DNA of 64,000 nt from Bradyrhizobium sp. 186. GTDB lineage: Bacteria > Pseudomonadota > Alphaproteobacteria > Rhizobiales > Xanthobacteraceae. Within the stretch, counting starts at the first letter, position 1. The number at the start of each line of letters is the position of its first letter. The stretch lies in NCBI RefSeq assembly GCF_023101685.1, contig NZ_CP082164.1:8370001-8434000 (forward strand), in the 5' to 3' direction. The notes below the pieces were generated by a model. The model was not told the origin of the DNA. It did not search any database and saw only the letters and a program-made list of their open reading frames with translations. This document shows positions 54,401 through 62,689 of this stretch, in pieces. A program made the position numbers and the translations under genes.

Positions 54401-57400
54401 CTTCCCTCACCAAAGGCAGGCACCCGATCAGGACCTTCCTGTCGGCGGGCGCGATTTACAGCTGGCATACGGTTGGCCAGCGAGGCCTTGATGAAACCGC
54501 AACCATCATGCGGCCGCAAGGCGATCGGGCCTTCTGGCCCAGCCAGCTTGAAGGGATGCTCCTCGCCGGCAGGACGGTCCGGCAGCAGCGACAGTTTGAA
54601 GGCGCCCTCCAGCGCGTAGTCCCGAGGACCTAGGTCCTTGATTGCCGGCGGCGCGGCAAAACCCCTGCGTTGAGTGTAATAGTATGCCTCTTTGAAAGGG
54701 GCCCAGGCACGCGACAGCTGCTCGAACGCTGTGCCCGGCGCCGTTTCGGCATACGGAATCGCCAGCAGCTTTCCCCCGGAAGACTCTGCCCTCGCCCCAC
54801 CTGGAAGGCGGGCGGCGATCTGCGACACGGGCTTTTTGGGCGGCTTTAACTTGCTTCCGCCGAACAGGTCCATGCGGTATGGCACACCCTCGACGGTGAC
54901 CGTACGCGCCAGCATGAACGCGCTCGGCTTTCCTGGCAGCTGGACCGCGACGACGGGCAAAACCCCCGAGGTCAGGCGATGAAAAATCGAATAGCGTGTC
55001 TCGGGCTCCGTGGCCACTGGCCGGCCCTGCATGTCCACCACTGACAACTGCATAAGTCCCGCGTCACCCTGCGGAGGTCTGGGCTCGTGGGCCATAGTTC
55101 GCAACACTTGATGGACGTCGAACACGGACGCTGGATGTTGGGCCTGGACCGTCGCCGCATTCTGCGCCAAGAACGTGTCCAGCGCATCGACCGGACTCTC
55201 CGCCGCGATCTCCGCCATCAGGTTCCAGCTCATGTTGGAAAGATCGCCTTCGACGAGGCCGCCCGTTTTGTCCAAAATCTCCTTAGTCTTGCGCTGCAGC
55301 TCTTCCTGCCTCACCCGCAAATCGGACTTCTTGCCTTCGACATAGGGCCGGCGGAACAATGCCGCCAAAACCGCACGGGCCTTGAGCGTTTGATAGATCG
55401 ACAAGGCGGGGCCACGGCTCGAGTACGGCCCTCGGGCTCGCTCGGCATCGCTTGCTTTGAGATGCCCCTCGATCTTGTGCTCGACGATCGGTTGAATGTC
55501 GTTCAGCAAGTTTAAAGCCCGCCTCCGGTGCCAGCGCAGGTGCGGGCTGCGCGCCAGCGGCAGCAGAGCGATGCAGAGAGTACCCATGATTTCGAGGTCG
55601 TTCTCAGCGGCAAAACCAGGGGCTCGATGCAGTTCCGTCAGCCGGTCTAACCCCGTGCGTGCGAGCAAACCGAGATCGTCAAACAATTGAGCCTTAGCCA
55701 GCGCTTTGAAAATCATGGCGATGTTCAGAACCTGGGCCTGCTCCAGGCGATCACTGGCATAGTGAAGGTAGTGGGCCAGATCGTGCAGCCGATTCTTCAG
55801 CAGAGCGGTCTCTATGATCTCTCCAGTGCCCTCTCCCCTCGTGACACCTCGCCCCAGAGCATTGGCTATCATGCTGAGCTGAGTTGTGGTGAACGCTCCG
55901 AATCGGAGGTCTCCCGAGCCGAGTTTGCCCGCTATGTCGATTATCGCCCCATGGCACACCGCCTCTTCCGGCCACTTGCTAAAGCCGTTCACCAGGATCG
56001 CCAGTTCCCGCGGAGTAAACTCAGAGAGCCGGTTGTCACGGCGAGAGACCTCGTTGGCAATCGCGACTGTGGCTTGGCGAGTGTCCTGCTCTTGCAGCCA
56101 CTTGCTGAAACCGTTCACCAGGTTCGCTAGACCCTGCGGAGTGAAATCAGACAGCCGGTCGGCGCGAAGGACCTCATCGGCGATTACAACGGTGGCCTGA
56201 CGTGAGTTCTCCTCTTGTGGGCACTTGCTAAAGCCGTTCACCAGATTCGCTAGGTGCTGAGAGGTAAAATCGGAGAGCCGGTCGGCGCGGCGAAGCACCT
56301 CACCGGCGATCACAGCGATGGCGTGACGTGAGTTCTCCTCTTGTGGCCACTTGCTGAAACCGTTCACCAGGTTCGCCAGACCCTGCGGATCAAACCCAGA
56401 AAGCCGGTCGGCGCGGCGACAGACCTCACCGGCGATCGCCAGCGTGGCGTCGCCACAGCCCGTCTCGTCAGGCCACTTGCTGAAACCGTTCACCAGGTTC
56501 GCCAGACCCTGCGGATCAAACCCAGAAAGCCGGTCGGCGCGGCGACAGACCTCACCGGCGATCGTCAGCGTGGCGTCGCCACAGCCCGTCTCGTCAGGCC
56601 ACTTGCTGAAACCGTTCACCAGGTTCGCCAGACCCTGCGGATCAAACCCAGACAGCCGGTCGGCGCGGCGACGGACCTCGTCGGCTATTTCAACTATAGC
56701 GCTGCGGCAGTCTGTCCTTTCCGGCCACCTGCTGAAGCCGTTCACCAAGCTCGACAAGTGCTGGGGAGTAAAACTGGAGAGCCGGTCCGCTCGGCCAGCG
56801 CGGCGACGAACCTCGTCGGCGATTGCAAGTATAGCGTCGTTGCACTTCGCCCCCTCGGGCCACCTGCTGAAGCCGTTCACGAGGTTCGACAAGTGCTGGG
56901 GAGTAAAATTGGAGAGCCGGTCGCCGCGGTGATGGACCTCGTCGGCGATTTGAACTATAGCGTCTCGGCAGTCCTGCGGCCACTTGCTGAAGCCGTTTAC
57001 CAAGTTCGCCAACGCCTGTGGATCAAAATCAGAGAGCCCGACATCGCGGCGGCCCGCGCGGTAACGCACCTCGACGGCGATTTGAACTATAGCGTCTCGG
57101 CAGTCCTGCGGCCACTTGCTGAAGCCGTTCACCAGGTTCGCCAACGCCTGTGGATCAAAATCAGCGAGGCAGACATCGCGGCGACCCGCGCGGCGACGGA
57201 CCTCGACGGCGATTGCCCTCATCGCACCGCGACACTCCGCCTCTTCCGGCCACTTGCTCAAACCGTTCACCACGGTAGCCAGGTTCTGCGGACCAAAGTC
57301 AGAGAGCCAGACATCGCGGCGGCCCGCGCGGTGACGGACCTCGCTGGCGATTGCCCTTATAGCACCGCGACACTCCGCCTCTTCCGGCCACTTGCTCAAA

Positions 57401-60372
57401 CCGTTCACCACGATGGCCAGGCTCTGCGGACCAAAATCAGAGAGCCCGGGAGCGCGGCGGCGAATCTCAGCGGCAACTGCTATTGTGGCCTCACGAGAGT
57501 TCTCCTGTTCCGGCCACTTGCTGAAGCCGTTGACCAGCAGGGCGAGACTTTGAGCGTTGAGCTCCGAAAGCGCTCCGCGTTGCTCACGAAAAAACCTGGC
57601 GATTCGGATCATTCCATTGCGACATTCCGCCACCCGGGGATATCGACTGAACGACAATACGAATAGGGAAAGCGTTTTGCTTTCGACGTCGTTTAGCGCA
57701 TTGCCGAGGCTCGACACCTGAGCTGCCATGGCCCTGCAAGCTTCCACGCCTGCCTGACCTCCAGCCTCCCGGCTCATCGTGTTGCATGAGGTGGCGTACC
57801 CCCATGTATTCCGGGCGCGGATATCTTGTTCCCATCTTGGGACAAATTCGCGTTTGAACTCGGAAGCGGCCTTTTGCAGGAATGTTGCGTGGTCCGCTCG
57901 ACCCTGCAGCTTCCTGTCATACTCCACCACAGCGCATGAGAATTTAGTGATGTCGCCAGCGAAAGAAATGTCATGTAAAGCGTTATTAAGTAGGTTTTCC
58001 GAGTATCCACGCTTGAAGCTCTGTTCGGCTACATGGACGAAACGCCGCCTTCCCGGTCCTGCACCCGGGTCGGACTCCGTTTGCCTATGGGGTGGCACCG
58101 TGTCTGGTTGCGAGCTTCTGGATCCTTGATTGCCGAGCCAGGGTTTGTCATCAGAACCTAAAGAGGTTTCTTCTCGACCTGGCGCTCCACCCTCCGGCAC
58201 TGGGGGAAAACCGCACCGTCGCGCAGTGGCTTCACGTGGCGCAGCGCCCAAGATCCGATGTGCGCCAACGGAGGGTCCGGAAGATCTGTCGCCAAGGGCA
58301 TCATCGGCACCGCGCGCAATGCGAGCGAAGGACGTCCTTCTATCTTGAGGCCCAGAGTGCATCCGCTCCAGGACGGAATCGAACGATTGGCTGCCTTCCC
58401 CAGGGGCAAGACTTGATTCCGAGTTCGCCGCCTTCGCCAGTCCCTGCGCCTCGGACAACATCATCTTGAGCCGGACTGTTTTCTCGTGCACTTCGTGCAC
58501 ATGCGCAAGCGTGAGCAGGCCGCGTCGACGAGGCTCTTCCAGCGCGTCCAGACAGGCCTGCATCTCGGCGGCCTGCGTCTGCAGGCGCTCGACCACGATG
58601 CCCACTACGTGATCGGCGTCCTCGGGCTTCATCTGGCGCGCTTGCGAGACGGTCCTTTGCTGACCAGCCAGATCGAACTGCAAAAGTTCGTCCAACCGCT
58701 TGACCAGTGGCGCCAACGCCTCCGTCGACGCCGGGGACTGCCAGACCGCCGAGTGTGCCGCCGCCGACGACGCACTTGCATGCGGCTCCTTGGCGCTCAC
58801 AAGCTTCTTCGTACCTAGATCCGAGCGCACGAGAACCTTGTCCGCTGGCGCCGTGTCGCTGTCGCCCGCGGCGACTTGCGGCTCGGGCCGCCCGGCCGAA
58901 CTCGCGGCGTCAGCAGCCGGCTTGCGGTTGCCTTTCCCCTCCCTGCGCGCTGCGGTGCCTTTGGCCACCGCTGCCTTGCCGGCAGTGTCGGCCGGTATCG
59001 TAGCGCCAGCGTCGGCCGGCGGTGCAATGATGGCTGACGTTTTCAGCTGCAGTGCCAGGAAGTGCATGACCTCGTGCGCAGTGATCCGTGCGTCGTCCAC
59101 GATCTGGCCCAACAGTTCCAATGGGAGGCTGGCACCTGTTCGGTTATCGCTTAGCTTGGCAAGGATGTCGTCGTGCAACGCCAACGCAAATTCCGAAAGC
59201 CGTTCCATGACTCCTTCCAGAACGGTGCAGTGCTCTGCGTCGAGTGCCGCTCCGTCCTTGTGCAGAACGGCTTCCTCCGTCGAGAGGAATGCCGGAAAAA
59301 CATCCTCGACAAAGGTCCCGAGCAGATGCACCCCCCCGTTCTCACCCATGAGGGCGTCCCTCACGGCTGGTTCAAACGTGCTCGCCTGAGACTCAATCAT
59401 AAGTTGCGCGAGCGCAATCCGCGATTGCAGACACATGTACCCCGCATGAAGTACCAAGCCGGTATTCAGGCGTAGTGCGGCCTCTTCGGGCTTCCGCATC
59501 TCGGGCGTCGTGCTTGGCAAGTTGGCGGTGGCCTCGCAGACGGACACCATCCGTTCCGAGCGCAACAGCTTCTTTCCCCACCACTCGATGACAGGCACAT
59601 GGTCCTTCACCATACTGGAAGCCACTCGGCTCAGCTGGTCGGGGGTAGCGTTGGATTCCAAAATCCGCTGGAACAGGGCTGCCGAATTCTTTCTGCGCTC
59701 TTGCAAGGCGGGGATAGTCGGTGAGGCCAGTGCGTTGCATTGGTGGGCCGCATCGAGCACGGCATAGCGGTATCGACGGGCCTCAGCGTCGGACAGAATG
59801 CTCCGCGCCACGGCCGGGCGCAGGCTCGCGTAGTAGTCCAGAACTGCTGAGCCTGCTTTGACGAACCGATCGGTCAGCTCTTGCGCCTCCTCCGAGTTCT
59901 GGGCTTGCATGGCCGCATTACGGCAAGCGTCAAGTTCCTCAACCAGGCGATCCATGTGTCGCTTTGTTGCGTTGATTTCTTCCTCTGATGAGGAAATGGA
60001 GACTGCCACACCCGAAGTTGGCGGCTGGCTGGCGACCGGCGTCGTGTCTCCACCCTCCGACACTGAGGGAAAGCCGCGCCGCCGCGCAGTGACTGCACGT
60101 GGCGCAGCGGCTGCACGTGGCGCGGCGCCTAGGATTCGATCTGGGCCAACGGAGGGACCGGAAGACCTGTCGCCAAGGGCATCGTCGGCACCGCGCGCCA
60201 TGCTAGCGGAGGGCGTCCCTCTATCTTGGGGCCCAGAGCGCATCCGCTCCACGACGGAATCGAACGATTGACTGCCTTCCCCAGGGGCTAGACTTGAGTG
60301 CGAGCGTGAACTGCTCGATCCGGCTCCAGCATCCCCAATGCGCGATCTGCCAGATCGGCCAATGCCCGTCAT
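51424..60372 (-). CDS. Giant SKWP-family (RipS/XopAD-type) T3SS effector
   Basis: A single intact frame of 2,982 residues. Layout: a Ser/Gly-rich N-terminus; an 80-residue module (about residues 27-108) repeated near 652-735; a helical region (110-640); thirteen canonical plus two decayed 42-residue repeats with the core LVNGFSKWP (about 930-1485); a large middle domain (1500-2600) with the motif LDGDFDGDTVVI at 2211-2222; and a C-terminal shikimate-kinase-like domain from about 2795 (P-loop GMPSAGKST at 2803-2811, DTD, TGGGSIM, RPLLQG). The repeats define the SKWP family: RipS of Ralstonia and XopAD of Xanthomonas, which are T3SS effectors. No tts box lies directly before the ATG; the nearest faces it from 60905-60934. 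An intact 9 kb frame amid decayed DNA argues for selection. Confidence 0.88.
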   Translation of the reverse strand: MTGIGRSGRSRIGDAGAGSSSSRSHSSLAPGEGSQSFDSVVERMRSGPQDRGTPSASMARGADDALGDRSSGPSVGPDRILGAAPRAAAAPRAVTARRRGFPSVSEGGDTTPVASQPPTSGVAVSISSSEEEINATKRHMDRLVEELDACRNAAMQAQNSEEAQELTDRFVKAGSAVLDYYASLRPAVARSILSDAEARRYRYAVLDAAHQCNALASPTIPALQERRKNSAALFQRILESNATPDQLSRVASSMVKDHVPVIEWWGKKLLRSERMVSVCEATANLPSTTPEMRKPEEAALRLNTGLVLHAGYMCLQSRIALAQLMIESQASTFEPAVRDALMGENGGVHLLGTFVEDVFPAFLSTEEAVLHKDGAALDAEHCTVLEGVMERLSEFALALHDDILAKLSDNRTGASLPLELLGQIVDDARITAHEVMHFLALQLKTSAIIAPPADAGATIPADTAGKAAVAKGTAARREGKGNRKPAADAASSAGRPEPQVAAGDSDTAPADKVLVRSDLGTKKLVSAKEPHASASSAAAHSAVWQSPASTEALAPLVKRLDELLQFDLAGQQRTVSQARQMKPEDADHVVGIVVERLQTQAAEMQACLDALEEPRRRGLLTLAHVHEVHEKTVRLKMMLSEAQGLAKAANSESSLAPGEGSQSFDSVLERMHSGPQDRRTSFARIARGADDALGDRSSGPSVGAHRILGAAPREATARRCGFPPVPEGGAPGREETSLGSDDKPWLGNQGSRSSQPDTVPPHRQTESDPGAGPGRRRFVHVAEQSFKRGYSENLLNNALHDISFAGDITKFSCAVVEYDRKLQGRADHATFLQKAASEFKREFVPRWEQDIRARNTWGYATSCNTMSREAGGQAGVEACRAMAAQVSSLGNALNDVESKTLSLFVLSFSRYPRVAECRNGMIRIARFFREQRGALSELNAQSLALLVNGFSKWPEQENSREATIAVAAEIRRRAPGLSDFGPQSLAIVVNGLSKWPEEAECRGAIRAIASEVRHRAGRRDVWLSDFGPQNLATVVNGLSKWPEEAECRGAMRAIAVEVRRRAGRRDVCLADFDPQALANLVNGFSKWPQDCRDAIVQIAVEVRYRAGRRDVGLSDFDPQALANLVNGFSKWPQDCRDAIVQIADEVHHRGDRLSNFTPQHLSNLVNGFSRWPEGAKCNDAILAIADEVRRRAGRADRLSSFTPQHLSSLVNGFSRWPERTDCRSAIVEIADEVRRRADRLSGFDPQGLANLVNGFSKWPDETGCGDATLTIAGEVCRRADRLSGFDPQGLANLVNGFSKWPDETGCGDATLAIAGEVCRRADRLSGFDPQGLANLVNGFSKWPQEENSRHAIAVIAGEVLRRADRLSDFTSQHLANLVNGFSKCPQEENSRQATVVIADEVLRADRLSDFTPQGLANLVNGFSKWLQEQDTRQATVAIANEVSRRDNRLSEFTPRELAILVNGFSKWPEEAVCHGAIIDIAGKLGSGDLRFGAFTTTQLSMIANALGRGVTRGEGTGEIIETALLKNRLHDLAHYLHYASDRLEQAQVLNIAMIFKALAKAQLFDDLGLLARTGLDRLTELHRAPGFAAENDLEIMGTLCIALLPLARSPHLRWHRRRALNLLNDIQPIVEHKIEGHLKASDAERARGPYSSRGPALSIYQTLKARAVLAALFRRPYVEGKKSDLRVRQEELQRKTKEILDKTGGLVEGDLSNMSWNLMAEIAAESPVDALDTFLAQNAATVQAQHPASVFDVHQVLRTMAHEPRPPQGDAGLMQLSVVDMQGRPVATEPETRYSIFHRLTSGVLPVVAVQLPGKPSAFMLARTVTVEGVPYRMDLFGGSKLKPPKKPVSQIAARLPGGARAESSGGKLLAIPYAETAPGTAFEQLSRAWAPFKEAYYYTQRRGFAAPPAIKDLGPRDYALEGAFKLSLLPDRPAGEEHPFKLAGPEGPIALRPHDGCGFIKASLANRMPAVNRARRQEGPDRVPAFGEGRRMSVPASALQHYPRSEPVTDEAREKAKTWLESRQGRELTSEELFRTVTAGHIDGPGAVAVPSSDDCLHVPTLKSETLMGASGVLIGRSPYDKPNLRPFAAERVKSAVKGDPTAVFLENCTAIQYSFNVAQKSGKELAGDDPTFFAKGILMVVPDNMWPADYADRGLVMSAEDVKCHSSWTSSKDRAKVDTPLECVGILQATEVFAPGSLVAVPIGEQKKLDGDFDGDTVVIVGDRPQLYEHVRQFDRKEQALGLPSLKPPKSHTPALEGDNYQFGRARQILAATQDVLETYSCLQRNFLAQSHEAQRWFAERAVFGTYEGVHHELRREIRQLLGQEEVSSQDIQNTFARARSEIEVAKHLVAREMAELLVDDLAAWAVKPNEQPLPETIESSNAANPSLSARLCNLFPDLAETYPATPQPRDRIQLLLDHYPPRIDPRPDGYNADDLVKSANNLLSLGIKVGTDAYKSDTGANLFFQKSSHLQRLLYETPGLKSVPYVKGVAATLAHGRFDVDATLEDLRDNPTLAASIMETSIKLAAEQGILRKPSGLRPAADDADMITLTREEASERAQNEADRAIAEERKITAAACEIAGILAEAGIEVKMPHLERRLKSHASMTDQLTGMSIPPGSAPQLFSNAVRHVLEIPDKDFTRAFKKAMLAFEERDYTERQTTNWFRMRSPTFVGIKTVLTTAEAYRFEVEFHTPGSYQAKLANHDTYKILGRLRRQSSEDALEQAKAEKLVQRTREVCTQIAIPDGALGIHHWGAEGDRKGGAAAAFGLRAFEQSRMPEIARSTEASEIIAALGVRPIVLVGMPSAGKSTIGPAIAERLRLPFIDTDQKIQKEAGKEIPRIFDTHGEEWFRELEARVIARVLNEGPAVIATGGGSIMHEPTRRLVGEKAVSIWLNTDFDVIQHRLRKGINRPLLQGPDRDQTISRLMRERTPLYAQADITFVPPRKQDKKNADPCVKALHAYLRGEAAATQPASNTNELVG
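55925..57580 (-). repeat. SKWP repeat array, 42-codon units
   Basis: Tandem repeats in the giant effector gene, each with LxxFxPQxLANLVNGFSKWP followed by xxxCRxAIxxIAxEVRRRA. Most are 42 codons, some 46. The units starting at 56346, 56472 and 56598 have an exact period of 126 bases and are almost identical in DNA, showing recent duplication. The whole array is in frame. Confidence 0.95.
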
Positions 60373-60566
60373 ATTCCATCTCTGATAAAGGCGAGAATCG
60401 CTGCTTATGATGTTGCGGGCTGATGTCGCTCAGCCATGATGTATCAAGGCTTTGGCCCATAAGTGCAATCGCCCAGATGGCGCATGGCATGAGGTCTGAG
60501 GAACCTGCGGCATGTTTTCGTCAACCGTCATGGTCAGCCCGGACCCACGACGGCGTGGCCTACATC
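60373..60566. other. Short leader before the giant effector
   Basis: I find no tts box, clear promoter or gene between the nopP remnant and the ATG at 60372. The weak site AGAGATGGA precedes the start. Transcription probably reads through from the tts box at 60905-60934. Confidence 0.45.
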
Positions 60567-60845
60567 CTAGCCAAAGTACACGCCAGCCGCCGCACTCGCT
60601 GTCCTCAGTTTTGCAGAGACAGAGTGGAGGTTTGATTGCACACTGCCTTTCACCGGCACCGTTCTTCGTCCACTTACGCGAAGATGAACTGCCGGTAGAA
60701 CCACTCCGGCTAAATGCATCCGGGCAAACATGTTCGCGAATCTTTGGCTTCCTGCATCCGTTTGCCCGGTGGCTCCCGACTGATTCGCTTCGTCAGCTTC
60801 GCCACTGAAGTGGACATCGAACGAGGCACCAATTCGACCATACAT
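60567..60845 (-). pseudogene. nopP N-terminal remnant
   Basis: Starting with MYGRIGASFDVHFSGEADEA, the frame contains QRFANMFARMHLAG, which parallels QGFADAFARTRLQE at the same place in the nopP-like gene at 20486. After about 50 residues the similarity stops and the frame runs into unrelated sequence. It begins 59 bases after a tts box, as the intact gene does. It is the 5' stub of a second nopP, left in front of the giant effector gene. Confidence 0.75.
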
Positions 60846-60904
60846 GATGATTCGCACTCCTGCGTTTGCATTGGGTTCAACCTGGTGAGGCGCGGCAGGC
60901 CTAG

Positions 60905-60934
60905 ATAGACCGCCTGGCTGACGATTAGCTGACG
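60905..60934 (-). promoter_or_regulatory. tts box upstream of nopP remnant and giant effector
   Basis: On the minus strand the site reads CGTCAGCTAATCGTCAGCCA and then GGCGGTCTAT. The first half-site is conserved; the AGCT half is changed to AGCC. It lies 59 bases before the nopP stub and about 530 bases before the giant effector, and is the only TtsI-like site facing that gene. Confidence 0.75.
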
Positions 60935-61059
60935 AAGGCGTTCTCCCGGACAGATAAAGAAAATCCGACCTGGCTCAAGCGTTAATGAATCGGGCTGCGG
61001 CCTACACCGGCCGGCGAAGGCCGCAGGTCAGGCCGCCTGGGCCTGCGGTCGGGCGCTGT

Positions 61060-61180
61060 CACCTTATCTGAGGAGCGTCTTGAGCTGGCTGGGACGAAGA
61101 GATTACGGAAGGTTGAGAATATCGTGACGAAGCGCTGCAGGCTTGGCTGCCGCACCACACAGCGATGATCTCGTCGCAAG
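61060..61180 (-). pseudogene. IS6-family transposase C-terminal scrap
   Basis: The minus-strand frame has SLQRFVTIFSTFRNLFVPAS followed by SRRS, matching the conserved end of IS6-family transposases (LQRFVSxFSAxRNLFVPPRxxRS). Only about 35 residues remain. It is on the same strand as the IS6 remnant at 50885-51365, on the other side of the giant effector. Confidence 0.65.
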
Positions 61181-61471
61181 GTCACTCCTTTCCGACGGCA
61201 CGGATCCGGCAGGGGGTTCAGTCTGAGCATCGGTCCGGTCGGAATCGGCGCGAACCTTTCGAACCAGCTCACGCGCCTGCGCATCGGTAAAGCTCTCGCG
61301 CGCGGCGCAATGCCTTTCAATCGCTTCCGGATGGGTGCGCCAAGCCTGGTAGAGTTCATAGAGAGCGCGGATCGACGAGCTCTCAAGCCGCGCTCGAAGA
61401 AAATTCTGGCATGCTTTGAACCGAGGCGAACCGCGACACCCAGTCTCTTGGCTTGCCGAAACGCCGCCCAA
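61181..61471 (-). pseudogene. Unknown helical fragment (possibly ParB-like)
   Basis: A frame with FLRARLESSSIRALYELYQA, then WRTHPEAIERHCAARESFTD and AQARELVRKVRADSD. The helical pattern recalls the DNA-binding part of ParB/KorB plasmid partition proteins, but I am not certain. It lacks a natural end because it merges with the IS6 scrap. Confidence 0.3.
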
Positions 61472-61479
61472 GAGCTCGG

Positions 61480-62137
61480 CGTGGGGTCGGGTGGCTTCGC
61501 TACATCAACGATTTTACATCGCCAGCGGACGCAGAGAAAAACGTCGGCCCGGCTCTTTCTGCCGGTACGCCCTACATCATCCATCTCTGTGAAGGCACCG
61601 ACATTGGGACGAGAGACTATTTCGACAACCTGAAGAAGGCCGACGGCTCCTGGTTGATTGGTCCGCCACTCGTCACGATTAACTGTGTCGCGCTCGACGG
61701 TCCTCAATTCCAGACGCTCGCAACCAATCGAGGAGCCGGCGTGGTCTGGTCCCCGCTCAGCAATTTTCTGCTTTACGGAGCAACCACCAAGGTCGCCTTG
61801 GCCCGCCAGGCCGGATTGCCCGTGGCAATCGGTTGCGACTGGGCGCCGAGTGGGACAAAGAACCTGCTAGGCGAGCTCAAGATCGCAAAGTTGGTGCGAT
61901 CATGAAGGCGGCCTTTTCACCGATCAAGAGCTCATCGATGCGGTTACCCGCGTTCCTGCCTCGATGATCGGCTGGGATCCCTATGTCGGATCCATCGAAC
62001 GCGACAAGGCGGCCGACCTTCTCATCGTCGAAGGCACGCAAGGGGATCCTTGTGCTGGCCTCATCGCCGCCGATGAATCCAAGATTATCGCCGTCGTGAG
62101 CCGCCGCGCGACCCTTAAGCGACCCGCAGCATCCTAG
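61480..62137 (+). pseudogene. Amidohydrolase pseudogene (C-terminal two-thirds)
   Basis: The first frame reads GTPYIIHLCEGTDIGTRDYF, then LVTINCVALDGPQFQTL, VVWSPLSNFLLYGATTKVAL and PVAIGCDWAPSGTKNLLGEL, and stops at 61905. The other frame carries on with LFTDQELIDAV-like sequence, RVPASMIGWDPYVGSIERDK and AADLLIVEG. This is the metal-dependent amidohydrolase (cytosine deaminase/guanine deaminase-like) fold. A single frameshift near 61900 and a missing N-terminus with the HxH metal motif make it inactive. Its substrate cannot be told. Confidence 0.75.
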
Positions 62138-62139
62138 GA

Positions 62140-62430
62140 CGGCTGCGTTGCGGCGGATTTGCGGATTTCAAACCTAGCCGCGCGAACTGGGTCGATCAAC
62201 GGACCACGTCCGCGGCCGTCCATCAGCCATGATCGCGCCACACCGAATGCATCTGCGTAGATGCGGCCAGTTTCAGCATCGAAATAGCGAGCCGCGATCT
62301 CGTGGGCGCGATAGGTGCCTTGATGCCACCCAAACCTGACCGCGGCCTCCCGGCTGGACTTGAAGCCGGCCGCCTTTCAGGCAGCGTGCAGACTGACGGT
62401 TGGGTCGGTCCGTGTCCCCCTTAGAAGGCT
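62140..62430 (-). pseudogene. XRE-type HTH regulator remnant
   Basis: On the minus strand the DNA encodes KAAGFKSSREAAVRFGWHQG, then TYRAHEIAARYFDAETGRIY and ADAFGVARSWLMDGRGRGP, a phage-repressor-like helix-turn-helix domain. A stop (TGA) directly precedes the first Lys, and the likely start (MKEPSKGDTD) is in another frame, so a frameshift has broken it. Confidence 0.55.
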
Positions 62431-62689
62431 CCTTCATCCCCGATCTTCCCCGACGGCCTCTCCCTGTCGGTTTGGCCGTGCCCGTCGATTTCAAGGACTC
62501 GTTTACCGAGTGGAAGCCTGTCTTCCTAGCGCCTCATTTCGATTTTGAAGCGGGAATGCCGGCCGGCGAAGCCACCGCGTTCGAGGTTGATATCGTTCGG
62601 TTGCGCTTGGTCACGTTCGGTTTTCCGCCAACTGGGGCCCAAACGGGCGAGAATTTCTGCATAACCTATTGTTATCACTAAGCTTCATG

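Noticed and set aside
53323..54633. Plus-strand 436-codon frame opposite the central domain of the giant effector
   Set aside because: Antisense to a coding region with high third-position GC, which often opens long shadow frames. No motif or ribosome site.
56341..57666. Plus-strand 441-codon frame inside the giant effector
   Set aside because: It is the antisense shadow of the repeat array; its own repeats (HQVRQTLRIKPR and similar) only mirror the SKWP units, and there is no start signal.
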